DNA of 28,106 bases from an uncultured Ruminococcus sp. (GCA_947175005.1 CAMWLD010000001.1:1-28106), one strand, 5' to 3'. Numbered from the stretch's first letter, positions 1-8,399 are shown. Notes: generated from the sequence alone by a model not told the origin. A program made the numbers and translations.

Positions 1-1148
1 TCGTATATCCTGTTATTTTCGTCCTGTAGGTTTATATGCATTTGTTCACCGTCATAGTAGTATTCCACAGCCACAGACCCCAGCGGTTTTTCTGCTTTTT
101 CAAGCGCATTCAGAAAGTCACCGCAGCAAGCCTCAATGCATTCGTTTATTGCTTTCCCGAGCGTTTCGGGTTCATTGCCTCCGGAAAAATCAAAGGCAAG
201 ATAAAGCGGCAGCCTGCCCTTTTCGGTATGTATGTATATGGAAAATAATTTACCGTCCCGGTATGTTATCTCGGTGCATTTCGGAACAATGCATTCTCTG
301 ACGCCATAGACTATATAATCGTTATCCCCGCTCAATATGCAGTCGCCGTCAAGCTCAAAGGTAAGGCAGTCTCCCTCGGGTACCTCTATGCAGCTTAACT
401 TATATATCCCGTTTTCATGGTTAAAGGGTATTTTGTATTTCCCCGTGTAATGCGTCTTTTTTATTGCCTGCTTGTTTTCTGTGACAGGTGCGGGAGACAC
501 GGGAGAGGCTTTTTCACAGGTATAGTCCGCTTCGTCGTCATATTCCTCCCGAAAATTAAATCCTGTAAGACCGTTTTCATTGACAAACTGTACAAATTCA
601 TCGGTAACAAAAATTTCTCCTGAATAAAACTTAGTTATCGGTTTATTGAAAAATTTACTGAAGCCTGTTTTTTTCAAACGGAAAATAGGATATGACCTTA
701 CAAAATCCTTGAACACATATTTATTATGCAAACCGGTGATGTCATATATACCCTCCTCATCTTCGGGATCATCATACTCCAGAACAGATTTTTCAACGTC
801 AACACCCTCTATATATTCTTTCGGAAACATGGCGCAATGTTTAAAATCAGCCGAATCCACAAAATCCAGCGAAAAAAAGCAGATCAGATCTCCGTATTTT
901 TGCTCCAGCAAAGCTTTGGCTTTTTCACTTACCATCCAAATGTTTCCAATGTCTGTAAATAAAAAATCTGCTGTTTTTTTTCTTCTGTTTGCCTTATCGT
1001 TTATTTCGATTTTCACAGGCGGTAGATTTTCAATGTCAATTTTTTCCTTTTTGAACAATGAGTCCATATCCAATAAACTTACAGAATTTTCATCCGAATG
1101 GAAGCCCCACTTATAACCTTCAGTCATGGCAATTTTATAAACCTTCAT
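1..1148 (-). CDS. Imm11-like (DUF1629-like) protein, 3' end beyond window
   Basis: An open minus-strand frame of about 382 codons runs off the left edge without a stop. I start it at the ATG at 1148 (MKVYKIAMTEGYKW); the in-frame ATG at 1127 is the alternative. Neither has a convincing Shine-Dalgarno. The first ~220 residues recall the Imm11 (DUF1629) fold: a Pro-rich lead-in, then DFLFTDIGNIWMVSEKAKALL at about residues 50-70, then a segment with SYPIFRLKKT and later GEIFVTDEFVQFVNENGLTGF. The remainder (from about residue 235) is a separate acidic region I do not recognise. Imm11 proteins are thought to act as immunity proteins to polymorphic toxins, but many copies are orphan, and no toxin gene is visible here. 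The family call is from memory of the pattern. Confidence 0.6.
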   Translation of the reverse strand, partial: MKVYKIAMTEGYKWGFHSDENSVSLLDMDSLFKKEKIDIENLPPVKIEINDKANRRKKTADFLFTDIGNIWMVSEKAKALLEQKYGDLICFFSLDFVDSADFKHCAMFPKEYIEGVDVEKSVLEYDDPEDEEGIYDITGLHNKYVFKDFVRSYPIFRLKKTGFSKFFNKPITKFYSGEIFVTDEFVQFVNENGLTGFNFREEYDDEADYTCEKASPVSPAPVTENKQAIKKTHYTGKYKIPFNHENGIYKLSCIEVPEGDCLTFELDGDCILSGDNDYIVYGVRECIVPKCTEITYRDGKLFSIYIHTEKGRLPLYLAFDFSGGNEPETLGKAINECIEACCGDFLNALEKAEKPLGSVAVEYYYDGEQMHINLQDENNRIY

Positions 1149-1357
1149 TTGCAAATATAAACGTCAAAAACACCTAACATATTATTTTGCCGGTTTTGAT
1201 CATACATTAAATGTCTTGAGCGTTTTCCTCCAATTACATAATTATATCTATATCCATATTACATTTATAATCCTCAGAATTTATATGAATGTGATAAAAT
1301 AAATTGTACGGTTTCATTTTAGGTCAATCCTTTTGCTTCGCCTTTTTCTCCGAATCC
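1149..1357. other. AT-rich intergenic gap between galK and the Imm11-like gene
   Basis: No hairpin with a T-run follows galK on the minus strand, so no terminator is evident. On the minus strand there is a TATAAT near 1240 without a good -35, and a TTGACC with poor downstream -10 near 1320. Either could serve the 1148 gene. A GGAGG followed about 19 bases later by a 20-codon ORF, whose TGA overlaps the ATG at 1148, is visible but too weakly spaced to call. Confidence 0.4.
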
Positions 1358-2593
1358 TTATTTTATCTCGACACCGCCCACAGGACGAATGCTCAGCACA
1401 TAGCAGCTGCCCTCGCCGAAAATATTCTCCAGCGCATTCCTGTAATTTTCCAACAGGTCATTCGGCACAAACGCCTGAATCGTTCCCGCAAAGCCGCCGC
1501 CGTGAACACGCACTGCTCCCCTGCCGCCGAGAACCTTTTCCGCCGTGTAAAGTCCCAATACAAGCCCCTGTTCCTCGGGGGATTTTACCGGGAATATGTT
1601 CTGCAAATATTTGAACGAGCTGTTCCCGCTTTCGGTAACAAGCCGCAGAAATTCGTTTATATCGCCGCTTTTCAGGGCATTTGCCTCCCTGCCCACACGG
1701 TCGTTGTCGTCAAAGAAATGGTATGCCCTTGCAACCGCCCTGTCGCCGCACTTCTCACGTACAGCCGCTATATTTTCCGTCAGCTGTTCCCGTGTTATCT
1801 CACGCAAATAGCTTTTCCCGAAGAATCCCGCCACCGACTTCATCTCCGCAGGGATAGCCGCATATTCGGGAGTAAGGTCGGCATGATTGCCCTTTGTATC
1901 CACAATGCAAAGACTGTATCCGCTGCCCCCGAAATCAAAGGGAATGGACTCTATAACAGGATTCTCCGTGTCCTCAAAATCAATGGTAATAAAGCCCCCC
2001 ACCGAGGACGCCATCTGATCCATAAGCCCCGAGGGCTTGCCGAAGTAAACATTTTCCGCATACTGTGCTATCTGCGCTATCTTGACGGAATCAACATCAC
2101 TGCCGCAAAGATGAGAAAAGATCGTGCCTATAAGCACCTCAAAAGCCGCCGAGGAGGAAAGTCCGCTGCCTTTCAGCACATTCGACGTGGTGTACGCCGT
2201 AAAGCCCTTCACAGGCAGCCCCGCATTCTTAAAGCCCGCCGCAACGCCCCTTATAAGCGCCGCCGAAGTGTTCTTCTCCGCCTCCTTCACTGACAGGTCG
2301 GAAATATCCACCACATCCTCGGGAAAGCCCTCCGACTTCACCCTTACAACACTGCCCTCTTCCTCACGGACAGCCGCAATAACGTCCAGGTCTACCGCCG
2401 CCGCCATAACACACCCATGGTTGTGGTCGGTATGGTTTCCGCCTACCTCCGTGCGCCCGGGTGCGGAAAAGAAACGTATATCGCCCTCACCGTAAAGCCC
2501 GGCAAATTTCTCCGCCAGCGCCTCGTATCTTTTTTTCTGTGCCTCTGCCTTTTCGCCGTAAAGTGTTTTAAGAATATTTTCGGGAATGTTCAT
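1358..2593 (-). CDS. galK: Galactokinase family protein
   Basis: GHMP-superfamily sugar kinase, 411 aa, near the usual galactokinase length of 380-430. It should phosphorylate galactose to galactose-1-phosphate with ATP (Leloir pathway, cytosol). Visible motifs are the N-terminal signature GRTEVGGNHTDHNHG (46-60), the ATP loop LKGSGLSSSAAFEV (about 140-153), GKPSGLMDQMASSVGG with the probable catalytic Asp192, and the third GHMP motif VHGGGFAG (363-370). The signature has GGNHTDHN where classical GalK has IGEHTDYN; I recall this variant as common in Clostridia. The ATG at 2593 is preceded by AAAGGCGG. It lies 58 bases after the pyrophosphatase-like gene in the same direction. No galT or galE is nearby, so substrate specificity is inferred. 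Confidence 0.85.
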   Translation of the reverse strand: MNIPENILKTLYGEKAEAQKKRYEALAEKFAGLYGEGDIRFFSAPGRTEVGGNHTDHNHGCVMAAAVDLDVIAAVREEEGSVVRVKSEGFPEDVVDISDLSVKEAEKNTSAALIRGVAAGFKNAGLPVKGFTAYTTSNVLKGSGLSSSAAFEVLIGTIFSHLCGSDVDSVKIAQIAQYAENVYFGKPSGLMDQMASSVGGFITIDFEDTENPVIESIPFDFGGSGYSLCIVDTKGNHADLTPEYAAIPAEMKSVAGFFGKSYLREITREQLTENIAAVREKCGDRAVARAYHFFDDNDRVGREANALKSGDINEFLRLVTESGNSSFKYLQNIFPVKSPEEQGLVLGLYTAEKVLGGRGAVRVHGGGFAGTIQAFVPNDLLENYRNALENIFGEGSCYVLSIRPVGGVEIK

Positions 2594-2651
2594 ATTATTT
2601 TCCGCCTTTCAAATTTTATAAAGCATAAAAAATATAATCATGATAACATGG

Positions 2652-2975
2652 TCACATTATGATCTCCGATTTGTAATACTGTTCTTGAAAATATGTAAGC
2701 GTCCTTATTTCTTCCTCGGTAAAAGCAGTCCCCTCGGGCGCAGCGACCCACTTGTCCTCAACATCGTCAAGCCTGTGAATGACCGCAATGACCTTTCCTG
2801 TAAATTCGCTTACAGCTTCATTAACGCCCAGTATATAAACGTCCTGTTCCTCTCCGTCCGGCGCAATTATTCCCTCTATATATCCGTAATTTATCGGATA
2901 ATACATATCCCTGTACTCGGGGTGATAACTGCCCATAGGCCTGTCAACAGTCACCTTTACAATTTCGCCCAGCAT
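2652..2975 (-). CDS. Short inorganic-pyrophosphatase-like protein
   Basis: 107 aa, resembling the core of family I inorganic pyrophosphatase: YPINYGYI (about 26-33), then DGEEQDVYILGV (about 40-51) and VIAVIHRLDDVEDKWVAAP (about 62-80). The family normally has about 170-200 aa and a DGDPxD metal-binding loop. Here the protein is little over half length and the loop reads DGEEQD, so pyrophosphatase activity cannot be assumed. Similar short proteins are widespread in Firmicutes and usually carry the pyrophosphatase name. The ATG at 2975 has TGGAGG eight bases upstream. It starts 30 bases after DUF4364 and ends 58 bases before galK, so the three may be co-transcribed. Confidence 0.75.
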   Translation of the reverse strand: MLGEIVKVTVDRPMGSYHPEYRDMYYPINYGYIEGIIAPDGEEQDVYILGVNEAVSEFTGKVIAVIHRLDDVEDKWVAAPEGTAFTEEEIRTLTYFQEQYYKSEIIM

Positions 2976-3005
2976 ATTTTTACCTCCACAGATACGATCA
3001 GCCCC

Positions 3006-3581
3006 CTACATCATCTTCTCCACGTCCGCTTTTTCCTCCTCGGTCTCCAGCAAAAAAGTGAGTATCTGCCTGTAAGCCCCCATGGGATTTGAACGTATCT
3101 TCTCCGCAATAAGCTCCGCCTGTTCGATGTCGGGAGCGTAAAAGGACATATTTATAAGGTCGTAACCCGTTTCCTTTAATCTGAAAGAAACATTAAACCC
3201 CTCGCCGCATTCGGAAACGTTACAGTCGCAGACAGCCTCCCTGTCCTTTTTCATAAAAAAGGCGAACGCCGTTTCCAATATCCGCCGTCTGAAAACCCGT
3301 GAAATGTTGCGGTTAAAATACTCCGCACCCATTTTCCCCTTTTCGGTAACGGTAAGAATCCGCTGACCCGGGGCAGGCACTTCTGCGGCAACAGAGCCGT
3401 TTTTCACCAGCTCGTCCAGTGCGTCCGACAAAAAGAAATAGTTGATGACCCCGCTGTCCTCGGCAATTATCCGCAGCTCCTCCTCGGTAACGGGTCTGTC
3501 AAGCTTTTCCAGCAGGTAACAGAGCAGAATTTTCACACTGTAAACCGAATTAATTTCAAATCTGTGACTTCTCCTTGGCAT
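3006..3581 (-). CDS. DUF4364 family protein
   Basis: 191 aa, recognised as DUF4364, a Firmicutes family of unknown role. The N-terminal ~85 residues look like a winged helix: VYSVKILLCYLLEKLDRPVT, then helices ending in LSDALDELVKNGSV, then a wing RILTVTEKGK. The C-terminal half contains CDCNVSECGEGFNVSFRLKE and a segment rich in Glu and Ala (YAPDIEQAELIAEKI). This suggests a DNA-binding or protein-interaction module, but the function is unknown. The ATG at 3581 has AGGAGG about 13 bases upstream, a slightly long spacing. It is the first gene after the 3617-3828 hairpins and may begin its own transcript with the pyrophosphatase-like gene and galK. Confidence 0.8.
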   Translation of the reverse strand: MPRRSHRFEINSVYSVKILLCYLLEKLDRPVTEEELRIIAEDSGVINYFFLSDALDELVKNGSVAAEVPAPGQRILTVTEKGKMGAEYFNRNISRVFRRRILETAFAFFMKKDREAVCDCNVSECGEGFNVSFRLKETGYDLINMSFYAPDIEQAELIAEKIRSNPMGAYRQILTFLLETEEEKADVEKMM

Positions 3582-3616
3582 TTTTCTATTCTATCCTCCT
3601 GTAACCTATCCGCCCG

Positions 3617-3745
3617 AAGCGGTCTTATACTAATCTCTCATTGAATTATGAACAATTTCTCGCCACAAAACCCATATATGAAAGCTTTTGTGGCGATTTC
3701 TTGTCCATAATTCCAATGGATATTAGTATTACAGCAATTCCGCTT
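3617..3745. repeat. Imperfect inverted-repeat element, MITE-like hairpin 1
   Basis: The arms pair from AAGCGG (3617-3622) with CCGCTT (3740-3745) through ACTAAT (3629-3634) with ATTAGT, GAATTATG with CATAATTCC, and CGCCACAAAA (3661-3670) with TTTTGTGGCG (3686-3695). The loop is about 15 bases. There are mismatches and one gap near the outer end. No ORF of size is inside. It may be a miniature inverted-repeat element or a structured RNA in the HIT to DUF4364 spacer. Confidence 0.7.
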
Positions 3746-3828
3746 TGAAAATGTACGCAAAATTCTTCGCCCAAAACCATAAAGACAGGTTTTCAGACTT
3801 GAATTTTGCACATTTTCTGCGTGGAATT
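3736..3828. repeat. Imperfect inverted-repeat element, hairpin 2
   Basis: The outer pair AATTCC (3736-3741) and GGAATT (3823-3828), the middle pair GAAAATGT with ACATTTTC, GCAAAATT with AATTTTGC, and the inner AAAACC (3773-3778) with GGTTTT (3788-3793) form a long imperfect stem with a 9-base loop. Its left end overlaps the right end of hairpin 1 by about ten bases, so the two elements are adjacent or were inserted one beside the other. It lies just downstream of the HIT gene stop. Confidence 0.7.
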
Positions 3829-3842
3829 TGGTGTAGGGAAAT

Positions 3843-4307
3843 TTACAGCAGCCTGTCCAGCTCCGCCAAAAGCTTTGCTTTCATTTCCTTTAATTCTTCC
3901 TCACCCGGGCGGTTGTCGTCGCTGTACATTTTATCCATGGGATACCACCATACAGGGCCTTTTCCCCTGTTGCCATAGTCCCCGATATCCCCTTCACGCC
4001 TTGGGTACAAATGCCAGTGAAGATGCGCGTCTCCCATTCCGAGCAGCTCATAGTTCATCTTCTCCGCACCGAAAGCCCTCGAAACAGCCTCGGCAACTAC
4101 AGACATTTCCTCCATAAACTTTGCCCTTTCATTCATATCCAAATGAAAGAGTTCGGTTTTATTTTCATGCTCCTTGTACAGAAAAAGAGTGTAACCGTAA
4201 AAATGCTGATTATCGCCTATAACAACATAGCCCGTTTCAAGCTCTTTTACAAAATACGGGTTGCTGCCGTCCTTTATCATATTTATCCTGTCGCATATAA
4301 AGCACAT
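3843..4307 (-). CDS. HIT-family hydrolase
   Basis: 154 aa from the ATG at 4307 (MCFICDRI). HIT proteins are cytosolic nucleotide hydrolases or transferases acting on nucleoside phosphoramidates or dinucleoside polyphosphates. The catalytic triad His-x-His-x-His is visible as HLHWHLYPR (H95, H97, H99). The N-terminal CFIC pair is typical for zinc-binding or structural Cys in the family. An in-frame ATG at 4325 would give six more residues and starts one base after the aroC stop. I prefer 4307 because AAAGGGG lies eight bases before it, whereas 4325 has no ribosome site. The last ~25 residues are a charged helix. It follows aroC without a gap and probably shares its transcript. Confidence 0.85.
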   Translation of the reverse strand: MCFICDRINMIKDGSNPYFVKELETGYVVIGDNQHFYGYTLFLYKEHENKTELFHLDMNERAKFMEEMSVVAEAVSRAFGAEKMNYELLGMGDAHLHWHLYPRREGDIGDYGNRGKGPVWWYPMDKMYSDDNRPGEEELKEMKAKLLAELDRLL

Positions 4308-4326
4308 ATCGGCAGCCCCTTTCATA

Positions 4327-5418
4327 TCAGAAATTCGGATAATCCATCATATGAGAAAGCATAGCAATATTAGCCGCAGCCTCCACCACAGGCACAGCCC
4401 GCAGCACAACACAGGGGTCATGCCGCCCCTTTATCTCAATAATATCATTGGACAGATTGCTGTAATCCACCGTCCCCTGGGGACGTGCAATAGAGGGCGT
4501 GGGCTTGAAAGCCACACGAAAAATTATGGGCATTCCGCTGGATATCCCCCCAAGAATACCCCCATGGTTGTTGGTCTTTGTCTTTACATATCCATGCTCG
4601 TCCGCATAAAATTCATCATTGTTCTGGCTGCCCAGCATTTTAGACGCATTGAAGCCCGCCCCGAACTCTATCCCCTTAACAGCGGGAATGCCGAAAACAA
4701 GCTGCGCAATGGTGTTCTCCAGTCCCTCGAACATGGGCGAACCCACCCCCGCAGGCACATTAGTAACAGCGCATTCCACCACGCCGCCCACGCTGTCAAG
4801 GCTTTCCCTTGCCTTGGCAATGTCGTTGTACATGGCAGTGCCCTTTTTATCGTTTATTACGGGAATTTTCTTGTGACGGATATTAATTATGGTCTCCCTG
4901 TCAATGTTGCAGGGGTCAAAGGGAGTGTCCTTGATGTTGTGAATGCTGAAAAGGTGCGCCCCGGTGTAAATGCTCCTGCGCTCGAGTATCTGCCCGCAGA
5001 CCGCCCCCGCAAACACAATGGGGGCTGTAAGCCTGCCCGAAAAATGCCCGCCGCCTCTCACATCGTTAAAGCCCTTGTAGCGCACTGCCCCTGTATAATC
5101 GGCGTGCCCCGGCCGTGCCAGATGAGAGATATTTCCGTAATCCTTTGAGTGCTGATCGGTGTTGTGAATAAGCGCCATTAAGGGCGTGCCCGTGGTGCGG
5201 TTGTCCAGCATTCCCGACATGATACTGGGAATGTCCGCCTCTTTTCTGTGGGTGGAGGTAGCGTCGTTTCTCGGCGCACGCCTTGCCATAAATTCCCTCA
5301 GCTGTTCGGTGTCAATAAATTCCCCCGGAGGGAGATTGTCAATGGTAACGCCGATTCCCGGGCCGTGGGATTCGCCGAAGATCGAGATACTTATATTGTG
5401 ATTCCAGAATGAAGACAT
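4327..5418 (-). CDS. aroC: Chorismate synthase
   Basis: 363 aa. Converts EPSP to chorismate with reduced FMN, the last shikimate-pathway step. The N-terminal signature is FGESHGPGIGVTIDNLPPG (about 14-32). RGGGHFSGRLTAPIVFAGAV is the second conserved region, and GRHDPCVVLRAVPVVEA near the C-terminus is the third. The frame is open back to 5463, but the ATG at 5418 (MSSFWNHNISI) is the start, since AAAGGAGAAGG lies just before it and chorismate synthases begin at this point. It lies 95 bases after aroA, separated by a perfect 10-bp inverted repeat. The stop is one base before an ATG that could start the HIT gene. Confidence 0.95.
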   Translation of the reverse strand: MSSFWNHNISISIFGESHGPGIGVTIDNLPPGEFIDTEQLREFMARRAPRNDATSTHRKEADIPSIMSGMLDNRTTGTPLMALIHNTDQHSKDYGNISHLARPGHADYTGAVRYKGFNDVRGGGHFSGRLTAPIVFAGAVCGQILERRSIYTGAHLFSIHNIKDTPFDPCNIDRETIINIRHKKIPVINDKKGTAMYNDIAKARESLDSVGGVVECAVTNVPAGVGSPMFEGLENTIAQLVFGIPAVKGIEFGAGFNASKMLGSQNNDEFYADEHGYVKTKTNNHGGILGGISSGMPIIFRVAFKPTPSIARPQGTVDYSNLSNDIIEIKGRHDPCVVLRAVPVVEAAANIAMLSHMMDYPNF

Positions 5419-5448
5419 AGCCTTCTCCTTTCCGCAGGGTAAATTTTT

Positions 5449-5477
5449 TATAGTAAACAGCATTGCAGTTTACTATA
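5449..5477. repeat. Perfect 10-bp inverted repeat between aroA and aroC
   Basis: TATAGTAAAC (5449-5458) and GTTTACTATA (5468-5477) are exact reverse complements around a 9-base centre. On the minus strand the downstream side is A-rich rather than T-rich, so it is not a normal intrinsic terminator for aroA. It could be an operator, an RNA processing stem or an mRNA-stabilising hairpin ahead of aroC. Confidence 0.65.
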
Positions 5478-5513
5478 TTTCCACTTCGGCAATTCCCGAA
5501 AAATGTTTATACT

Positions 5514-6746
5514 TTACAAGATTTCATACCGTCCGCCTAAACTTCCGAAGTCTTCGAAAAACCGCGGATAGCTTTTGTTTACAGCCTCTGCCCCCTCAAT
5601 TATCACAGGGCTTTCCGCCCGAAGCGCCGCAATTGCCGCCGACATTACCAGCCTGTGATCGTCATAAGCCTTTACAGCGCCCCCCGTGAACTTCTCCACA
5701 GGGTCTATTTCAAGGAAATCCGCCCCCGCCCTTACCTTTCCGCCTATGGCGTTAAGGTTGGCAGTGGTCATTTCCAGCCTGTCGCTTTCCTTTATTTTAA
5801 GCCGTGCAGCGTTCACCAGACGGCTTGTCCCCTTGCCGAAGCAGCCCAGCACCGCCAAAATAGGCACAAGATCGGGAATATCGCTCACATCTGCCGTAAA
5901 AGGTTTCATATCCTCGCCCATGCCCTTTATAATGCTGACGATCTCCCTGTCCCCCTGAACGCTTTCAGAATCAAGGTTTCCTATAGAAACATCCGAGCCG
6001 AGAGCGTTTGCCGTAAAGAAAAACGCCGCCTGGGAATAATCCCCCTCAACCCGCAGATCACAGGGCTTGTAGCGCTGCCCGCCCTTTATAAGATACATAG
6101 GCAGCCCCTCGAACTCCGTTTCAAAAATATCAATACCGAACTTTTTCAAAGTGTCCACAGTCATGTCCGCATAAGGCTTTGACTGTAACGGGGACATGAG
6201 CTTTATCGCCGAATCCTGCTCGCACAGCGGCAGCGCCAGCAGCAGACCCGTTATAAACTGGGAGGAAATATCCCCCTCCAGTCTGTATTCCCCCGCCGAC
6301 AGCTTTCCCGAGATCGTAATTGGCAGCCCGCTTTTCGGCTCAAACACAACGCCCTTGCTCTCAAACTCCCTTACATAAGGGGTGATAGGACGTGAGGGCA
6401 GCTTTGCCCTGCCGTAAAAGGTGGCATTCGCCCCCAGCGCCGCCGCCACAGGGATAATAAACCGCAAAGTCGAGCCGCTTTCGCAGCACTCAATGTCGAG
6501 CTTCTCTTCCTCGGGCGACCTGCGCCTGCCGCTTACCGTGTATACATCGCCGTTTACGGAAATATCCGCACCCAGCAGTCTCATAGCGTTGGAAGTGACC
6601 TCTATATCCTTAGAAGCCGTAACTCCCGATATTTCCGACACACCCTCCGCCAAAGCCGCCGCAATAACACTGCGGTGGGAATAGCTTTTTGAAGAGGGAG
6701 CGTCAATTTTTCCCGAAAGTCTCCCGGGATAAACCTTTATATTCAT
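5514..6746 (-). CDS. aroA: 3-phosphoshikimate 1-carboxyvinyltransferase (EPSP synthase)
   Basis: 410 aa. Joins shikimate-3-phosphate and phosphoenolpyruvate to EPSP in the cytosol. Visible are the substrate-binding start DAPSSKSYSHR (K20, S21, R25), CESGSTLRF, the LPSRPITPYVREFESKG region, and KIKESDRLEM near residue 320, with DDHRLVMSAAIAAL near the C-terminus. Length is normal for the shorter clostridial enzymes. The ATG at 6746 has GGAG seven bases upstream and follows the flotillin-like gene by 18 bases, so it is probably transcribed with it. The neighbours aroB and aroC confirm the pathway role. In class I enzymes the CGxxG glyphosate region reads as GNAGTA; here the equivalent is CESGST, a class II-like pattern. 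Confidence 0.95.
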   Translation of the reverse strand: MNIKVYPGRLSGKIDAPSSKSYSHRSVIAAALAEGVSEISGVTASKDIEVTSNAMRLLGADISVNGDVYTVSGRRRSPEEEKLDIECCESGSTLRFIIPVAAALGANATFYGRAKLPSRPITPYVREFESKGVVFEPKSGLPITISGKLSAGEYRLEGDISSQFITGLLLALPLCEQDSAIKLMSPLQSKPYADMTVDTLKKFGIDIFETEFEGLPMYLIKGGQRYKPCDLRVEGDYSQAAFFFTANALGSDVSIGNLDSESVQGDREIVSIIKGMGEDMKPFTADVSDIPDLVPILAVLGCFGKGTSRLVNAARLKIKESDRLEMTTANLNAIGGKVRAGADFLEIDPVEKFTGGAVKAYDDHRLVMSAAIAALRAESPVIIEGAEAVNKSYPRFFEDFGSLGGRYEIL

Positions 6747-6764
6747 AGTAACTCCATTTTAAAA

Positions 6765-8399
6765 TCATTCATTTACGGGCGGCTCGGATATCTCGATTGC
6801 ATTAACAGCCTTTGGAGCAGTCTTTGCGGTATCCGCCGCAGAAATATCCTCCTGTCCGCCTGCCGTTGCTGACGTTGCTGACGTTGCTGACGCGGCCAGA
6901 CCCGCACCAATAGCTCTCCCCGTGAGCACGCTGCCCACAAGGTCTTTCAGGGAAATGCCCATACCGTCCAGCAAGCCGTTCGATATCTGCGTTGTGGAAG
7001 AAGTAATATCCTCCACCAGCTTTGCAGTGTTCCCCTCGCCGTACATGGTAATGGAGCTGATATTGGTAAGAGGCTCTGCCACAGCCTTTGCAATGTCGGG
7101 GAGCTTCTCGAAATACATCTGAAGTATTGCCGCTTCCTGCATTTTCTGCATGGCCTCGGCCTTTTTGTCAAGACCCTCGGCCTCCGCCAAAGCCTTAGCC
7201 TTAACAGCCTCCGCCTCCGCAAGACCTCTCGCCCTGATACCCTCGGCCTCCTGCTCCGCCGCATACTTTGCAGCCTCGGCTCTTGCACGCTCCGCCTTAG
7301 CCTGCTGCTCGGCAGTGTAGAACAAAGCCTCCGCCTCGCGCTGCTTTACAGCCAGCTCCGCCTCGGCGTTCTGAATATCCTCGAATTTCTTTGCCTCCGC
7401 CTCTCTCTGCCTTGTGTACAGATCGGCGTCCGCACGCTGCTGCTGCTCGAATTTGTTAGCCTCAGCCTGCTTTTTGATGTCGGCGTCCAGTCTGCGCTCT
7501 CTGATAGCGATCTTTTGAGTTTCAAGCTCTACTTCCTTTTCCTGCCTTGCAATGTTTGCATTGGCAGTGGTGATCTCTATCTGCTTGCGCTGTTCCTCTT
7601 CCTGAATCTTATAAGCAGCGTCCGCCTCGGCCTGCTTGATATCGGACATTTTTTTCAGTTCCGCCTGCTTGATCGCCAGGTCATTGTTCTTCATGGCGAT
7701 CTCCAGACTGGAGGCTACCTTTGCGTCGTTTGCTTCCTTGTCCGCCTCCGCCTTTGCCACAGCCACGTCTCTGTCGGCATTGGCTCTTGCAATGGAAGCG
7801 TCCTTCTGGATCTTCGCAATATTGTCAATACCCAGGTTATCTATAACGCCCTGTGAATCGGTAAAATTCTGCACATTAAAGGAAACAACGTCCAATCCCA
7901 TTTTCGCAAGGTCGGGGGAAGCGTTTTCCTTTACCTTATCCGCAAATTTCTGACGGTTGGACACCATGTCGCGAAGCTCCATAGTACCCACGATCTCACG
8001 CATATTACCCTCTAAGACTTCCCTTGCAACGCCTACAATATAGGCTCTGTCACGGTTCAGGAAGTTCTGCTGGGCAAGCTCCATACCCTCTTCGCTAAGG
8101 GATATCTTGATGTTGACCGCAGCGTCCACCGAAATATTGATGTAATCCGCCGTAGGCACGGGAGAAGCCGTCTTTACGTCCACCGACATAAGGCTAAGAT
8201 CCAGCTTGTCAAGCCGCTCAAAGAAAGGAATCTTGATAGAAGCCTTACCTATTACCACCCTTGCCTTTTTGCCGATACCCGAAATAATGTAAGCCTTGTC
8301 GGGGGGCGCTTTTACATACCCCGAGGCAAGTATTGCAAGAATGGCTATAACAATAACCACCACACCGATAGTACCCATGTGCTCCATAATGAAATCCAT
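6765..8399 (-). CDS. Flotillin-like SPFH-domain membrane protein
   Basis: 544 aa from the ATG at 8399 (MDFIMEHMG). One N-terminal membrane segment (about 9-28, VVIVIAILAILASG) is followed by a PHB/SPFH domain (about 30-210) and a long Ala/Glu/Lys/Gln-rich coiled-coil with many AEA and KAEAE units (about 210-420). The C-terminus is low-complexity Ala/Thr/Ser with a repeated SAT motif. This is the flotillin arrangement (YuaG/FloT type), proteins that oligomerise on the inner membrane face and organise membrane domains. The GTG at 8408 is open but abuts the ribosome site GAGGGAG, which is properly spaced for 8399. It sits between aroB (88-base gap) and aroA (18-base gap), an unexpected place for a membrane scaffold. 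No NfeD partner is visible nearby. Confidence 0.85.
   Translation of the reverse strand: MDFIMEHMGTIGVVVIVIAILAILASGYVKAPPDKAYIISGIGKKARVVIGKASIKIPFFERLDKLDLSLMSVDVKTASPVPTADYINISVDAAVNIKISLSEEGMELAQQNFLNRDRAYIVGVAREVLEGNMREIVGTMELRDMVSNRQKFADKVKENASPDLAKMGLDVVSFNVQNFTDSQGVIDNLGIDNIAKIQKDASIARANADRDVAVAKAEADKEANDAKVASSLEIAMKNNDLAIKQAELKKMSDIKQAEADAAYKIQEEEQRKQIEITTANANIARQEKEVELETQKIAIRERRLDADIKKQAEANKFEQQQRADADLYTRQREAEAKKFEDIQNAEAELAVKQREAEALFYTAEQQAKAERARAEAAKYAAEQEAEGIRARGLAEAEAVKAKALAEAEGLDKKAEAMQKMQEAAILQMYFEKLPDIAKAVAEPLTNISSITMYGEGNTAKLVEDITSSTTQISNGLLDGMGISLKDLVGSVLTGRAIGAGLAASATSATSATAGGQEDISAADTAKTAPKAVNAIEISEPPVNE

Noticed and set aside
1304..2293. Plus-strand ORF (329 codons) opposite galK
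   Set aside because: Arg/His/Pro-rich translation typical of an antisense frame; galK on the minus strand has all its motifs.
3617..3828. Insertion sequence
   Set aside because: Large inverted repeats exist, but no transposase ORF lies inside or beside them.
4261..5148. Plus-strand ORF (295 codons) opposite aroC
   Set aside because: Antisense of an intact chorismate synthase gene; no recognisable domain.
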